Positions 32,473 to 34,455 of a DNA stretch of 34,455 nucleotides are shown here, piece after piece. The notes beneath the pieces were generated by a model that made no database searches, was not told the DNA's origin, and saw only the letters and a program-made list of their open reading frames with translations. The stretch is from Thermoplasmatales archaeon. Its GTDB lineage: Archaea; Thermoplasmatota; Thermoplasmata; Thermoplasmatales; Thermoplasmataceae. Numbering within the stretch: the first letter of the stretch is position 1; each line of letters begins with the position of its first letter. Location of the stretch: positions 1 to 34,455 of the forward strand of contig JACWAH010000013.1 of the NCBI GenBank assembly GCA_014874365.1, read 5' to 3'. A program made the position numbers and the translations under genes.

Positions 32473-34455
32473 ATGAATAGAAGGGTTTTGCTCTTAGTAG
32501 TTTTGGCTATATCCTTTGCCATGATTTTTGGTGCTGTGCAATTTGGAATGCAGCACGTGGCGGGTAAGACCACAGAAACAAACGTGATTGATAACTCGGC
32601 AGCAGGCGTCATTACAAATCTGCCTCATGCTGGCGGTGTGAGCCATAATCTTAAGCTTACCGTAATGGTCACATTGAATTACAATAACCGGCTGATGCTG
32701 AATACCCTGCTTGGGGAATTACAGAATCCAAATTCTCCCATGTACCACCATTACCTCAGTTCACAGCAGTTTGATCAGTATTTTTCCCCGTCTTCAGGTG
32801 AGTATTACTCCTATGTCGCATATTTCCTCTCCAAGGGAATTTCAGTATCTACTTATTCCGACAGGGTCTCCATGACTTTGACGGGAACGGCGGCGCAGTT
32901 TGATTCGGTGTTTCACACAAGCATTTCTGATTTCAACATCGGTGGAAGGGAATTCTATGCACCTTCGACCCCTGTATCCCTTTCAGTTGGGCAGGCCGGA
33001 GACATATCCGGAATTGTTGGTCTGAGCGATCAGTTCCAGCCAAAGATCTCTCCACTCTTTACAGGTTCTGGTTCTTCAGAACTGCTGTACGGTGCAGACA
33101 TGCAGGCAGCTTACCAGTTGAACAAGATCTACCAGGCCAATGGATACCCTACCAATGAAACCATAGCAACAATACTGTGGTCAGGTACGGATTCATCCGG
33201 AGCGAATGTCGCGCCATATGTGCCGTCAGATATTTCTTACTATTTTGCACATAATCTACCGGCGGGAGAACCAATTCCTACGGTATACGGTTACCCAATC
33301 AATGGAGCACCGGTTCCGGGTCCTTCAGCAGCTAACGACCAGTCACAGGCTGATTATGAAAGTACACTCGATCTTGAAATGGCCGGAAGCGCAGCTCCTG
33401 GAGCAACAGTGGTTGAGGTTTACGGACCTTCTGCAACTGAAGCCGAGCTTGACGGAGCATTCGCTGCAATCCTGAATCCAAGTTACAACACTTCTGTGAA
33501 CAACGCACTTTCCCATGTTGTTGCCATATCAAATTCATGGGGAGGAACAGATTCGGTTGACAGCACTTGGAGTTCATATGAACAGCAGGCTGCAGCAAGG
33601 GGAATAACGGTTCTTGCCAGCACCGGTGATAATGGAAATACAGGCAGCGCGGCTCCAAGTTTCCCTGCTACTGTTGGATACAATTCCTATGGTACTCTGG
33701 CAGTTGGCGGTGCAGCAATGGTACTTACCGGCAGCACTTCGACCACTGGAACTGGAACCACCGGAATATCAACGCAATCGGTATGGTACAACACACCGAG
33801 TTCGGGAGATGGATCACAGGGAGGAGTCAGCTCCTCGTATTCTGAACCACTCTGGCAGACTTCAAGTTCGGATGCGAATTCAGTGATTACTGGTGCGTCA
33901 TCGATTACCGGAGTTTCTTCTGGAAGGGGTACGCCTGATATCGCTGCCGACGGTGCTAACATGGAAATCTACATAACCTATAGCGGTTCCAGCAGCTACC
34001 AGGAACTCTGGGGAACAAGTGTCGCTTCTCCCTTAGCCGCTGGAGTAGTCGCGGTTATGGATCATTATTTGGGCCAGAATGAAGGATTCATGAATCCGCT
34101 CGTCTACAAACTTGCGCAGGCCGAATACAATGGTACATATGCAAATTCCAAGCCATTCTATTTCATAAGCAACGGGTCCAACGGTGATTTCAGCGCCAAC
34201 AACGGATATTCACTTGCAGTAGGATGGGGATCCATAAACGCGTACAGTTTTGTTCTGGACCAATCATCGTCCAGCCCACCCCCGGCAAAGTACACAGTGA
34301 CCTTTACGGAATCCGGGCTTGCTTCTGGAACAAGCTGGTCAGTCACACTGGGTGGTAGTACATCAAGCGGAACCGGGAGCATATCCTTCTCGGAACCTGA
34401 TGGAACATACTCCTATTCAGTAGGGGCTGTAACCGGCTACACATCGTCGCCATCG
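32473..34455 (+). CDS. Secreted sedolisin (S53 acid protease) with C-terminal repeat-type module, 3' end outside window
   Basis: The frame runs open for 661 codons to the window edge. Residues about 5-30 are a signal peptide or anchor (VLLLVVLAISFAMIFGAV). Residues about 55-195 are a pro-kumamolisin activation domain (SPMYHHYLSSQQFDQYF). The protease domain follows with the expected catalytic Glu296 and Asp300 (ESTLD), oxyanion Asp386 (STGDNG) and Ser516 (WGTSVASP). These enzymes work at low pH and degrade protein outside the cell. In the calcium-site region near residue 578 the usual GWD reads GYS, so metal binding may differ. From residue 605 a YTVTFTESGLASGTSWSV module begins, a domain I associate with Thermoplasmata surface proteins. 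Confidence 0.93.
   Translation, partial: MNRRVLLLVVLAISFAMIFGAVQFGMQHVAGKTTETNVIDNSAAGVITNLPHAGGVSHNLKLTVMVTLNYNNRLMLNTLLGELQNPNSPMYHHYLSSQQFDQYFSPSSGEYYSYVAYFLSKGISVSTYSDRVSMTLTGTAAQFDSVFHTSISDFNIGGREFYAPSTPVSLSVGQAGDISGIVGLSDQFQPKISPLFTGSGSSELLYGADMQAAYQLNKIYQANGYPTNETIATILWSGTDSSGANVAPYVPSDISYYFAHNLPAGEPIPTVYGYPINGAPVPGPSAANDQSQADYESTLDLEMAGSAAPGATVVEVYGPSATEAELDGAFAAILNPSYNTSVNNALSHVVAISNSWGGTDSVDSTWSSYEQQAAARGITVLASTGDNGNTGSAAPSFPATVGYNSYGTLAVGGAAMVLTGSTSTTGTGTTGISTQSVWYNTPSSGDGSQGGVSSSYSEPLWQTSSSDANSVITGASSITGVSSGRGTPDIAADGANMEIYITYSGSSSYQELWGTSVASPLAAGVVAVMDHYLGQNEGFMNPLVYKLAQAEYNGTYANSKPFYFISNGSNGDFSANNGYSLAVGWGSINAYSFVLDQSSSSPPPAKYTVTFTESGLASGTSWSVTLGGSTSSGTGSISFSEPDGTYSYSVGAVTGYTSSPS

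Noticed and set aside
1-34455. tRNA, rRNA, CRISPR array, intein or integrated virus
   Set aside because: No T-loop consensus outside genes, no regularly spaced repeats, no intein block in DP2, and no capsid, integrase or portal-like gene was recognised by reading.

Overview
The window looks like part of a chromosome from an acidophilic euryarchaeon of the Thermoplasmata (Thermoplasmatales-like). Direct support is a run of archaeal hallmark genes: a thermosome subunit, PolD large subunit DP2, archaeal-type tRNA wyosine enzyme Taw1, Nob1, a GPN-loop GTPase, geranylgeranyl reductase for ether lipids and deoxyhypusine synthase. A secreted sedolisin-type acid protease followed by a YTVTFTESGL-type tail module fits an acidophile. 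Many genes have a TATA-like box about 25-30 bases before the start codon and no Shine-Dalgarno, which suggests leaderless transcripts. The genus cannot be fixed from the sequence alone.

Layout. 1-1330: the end of a heavily sequon-rich surface or secreted protein, cut by the window edge. 1331-6664: thermosome with an inverted repeat upstream and a hairpin/T-tract terminator downstream, a decayed stretch, taw1, thymidylate kinase, and convergent methionine aminopeptidase. 6665-9810: a hypothetical gene, a Rieske ferredoxin translationally overlapped with a fused EtfBA flavoprotein, and a membrane protein. 9811-15551 is the accessory region. It holds relics of at least two DDE transposases, a probable winged-helix protein, a RelE/ParE-type toxin with its probable antitoxin on the opposite strand (tail to tail), an ABC exporter pair, and a decayed paralogue of the Rieske protein that has lost one cluster-binding cysteine. 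15552-25064 is a long block of minus-strand housekeeping genes in two tight groups: SOD, Ogg, Nnr, Nob1 (damage control and ribosome maturation) and PyrG, an SCP2-like protein, DP2, GPN GTPase. 25116-32310 carries an MFS exporter with a palindromic operator-like site, an EamA transporter downstream of geranylgeranyl reductase, deoxyhypusine synthase, a hypothetical gene, an ornithine-cyclodeaminase-family enzyme and a GT4 glycosyltransferase. 32473 to the end is the sedolisin protease, cut by the right edge.

The gene order is very compact, with 4-base ATGA overlaps between operon partners and several convergent pairs whose 3' ends overlap. The most unusual signal is the convergent toxin/antitoxin pair at 11534-11964, whose 57-codon antitoxin is easily missed. 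Next are the C-to-R Rieske paralogue and the operator-like palindromes in front of the thermosome, antitoxin and MFS genes. No tRNA, rRNA, CRISPR array, intein or intact insertion sequence was seen.
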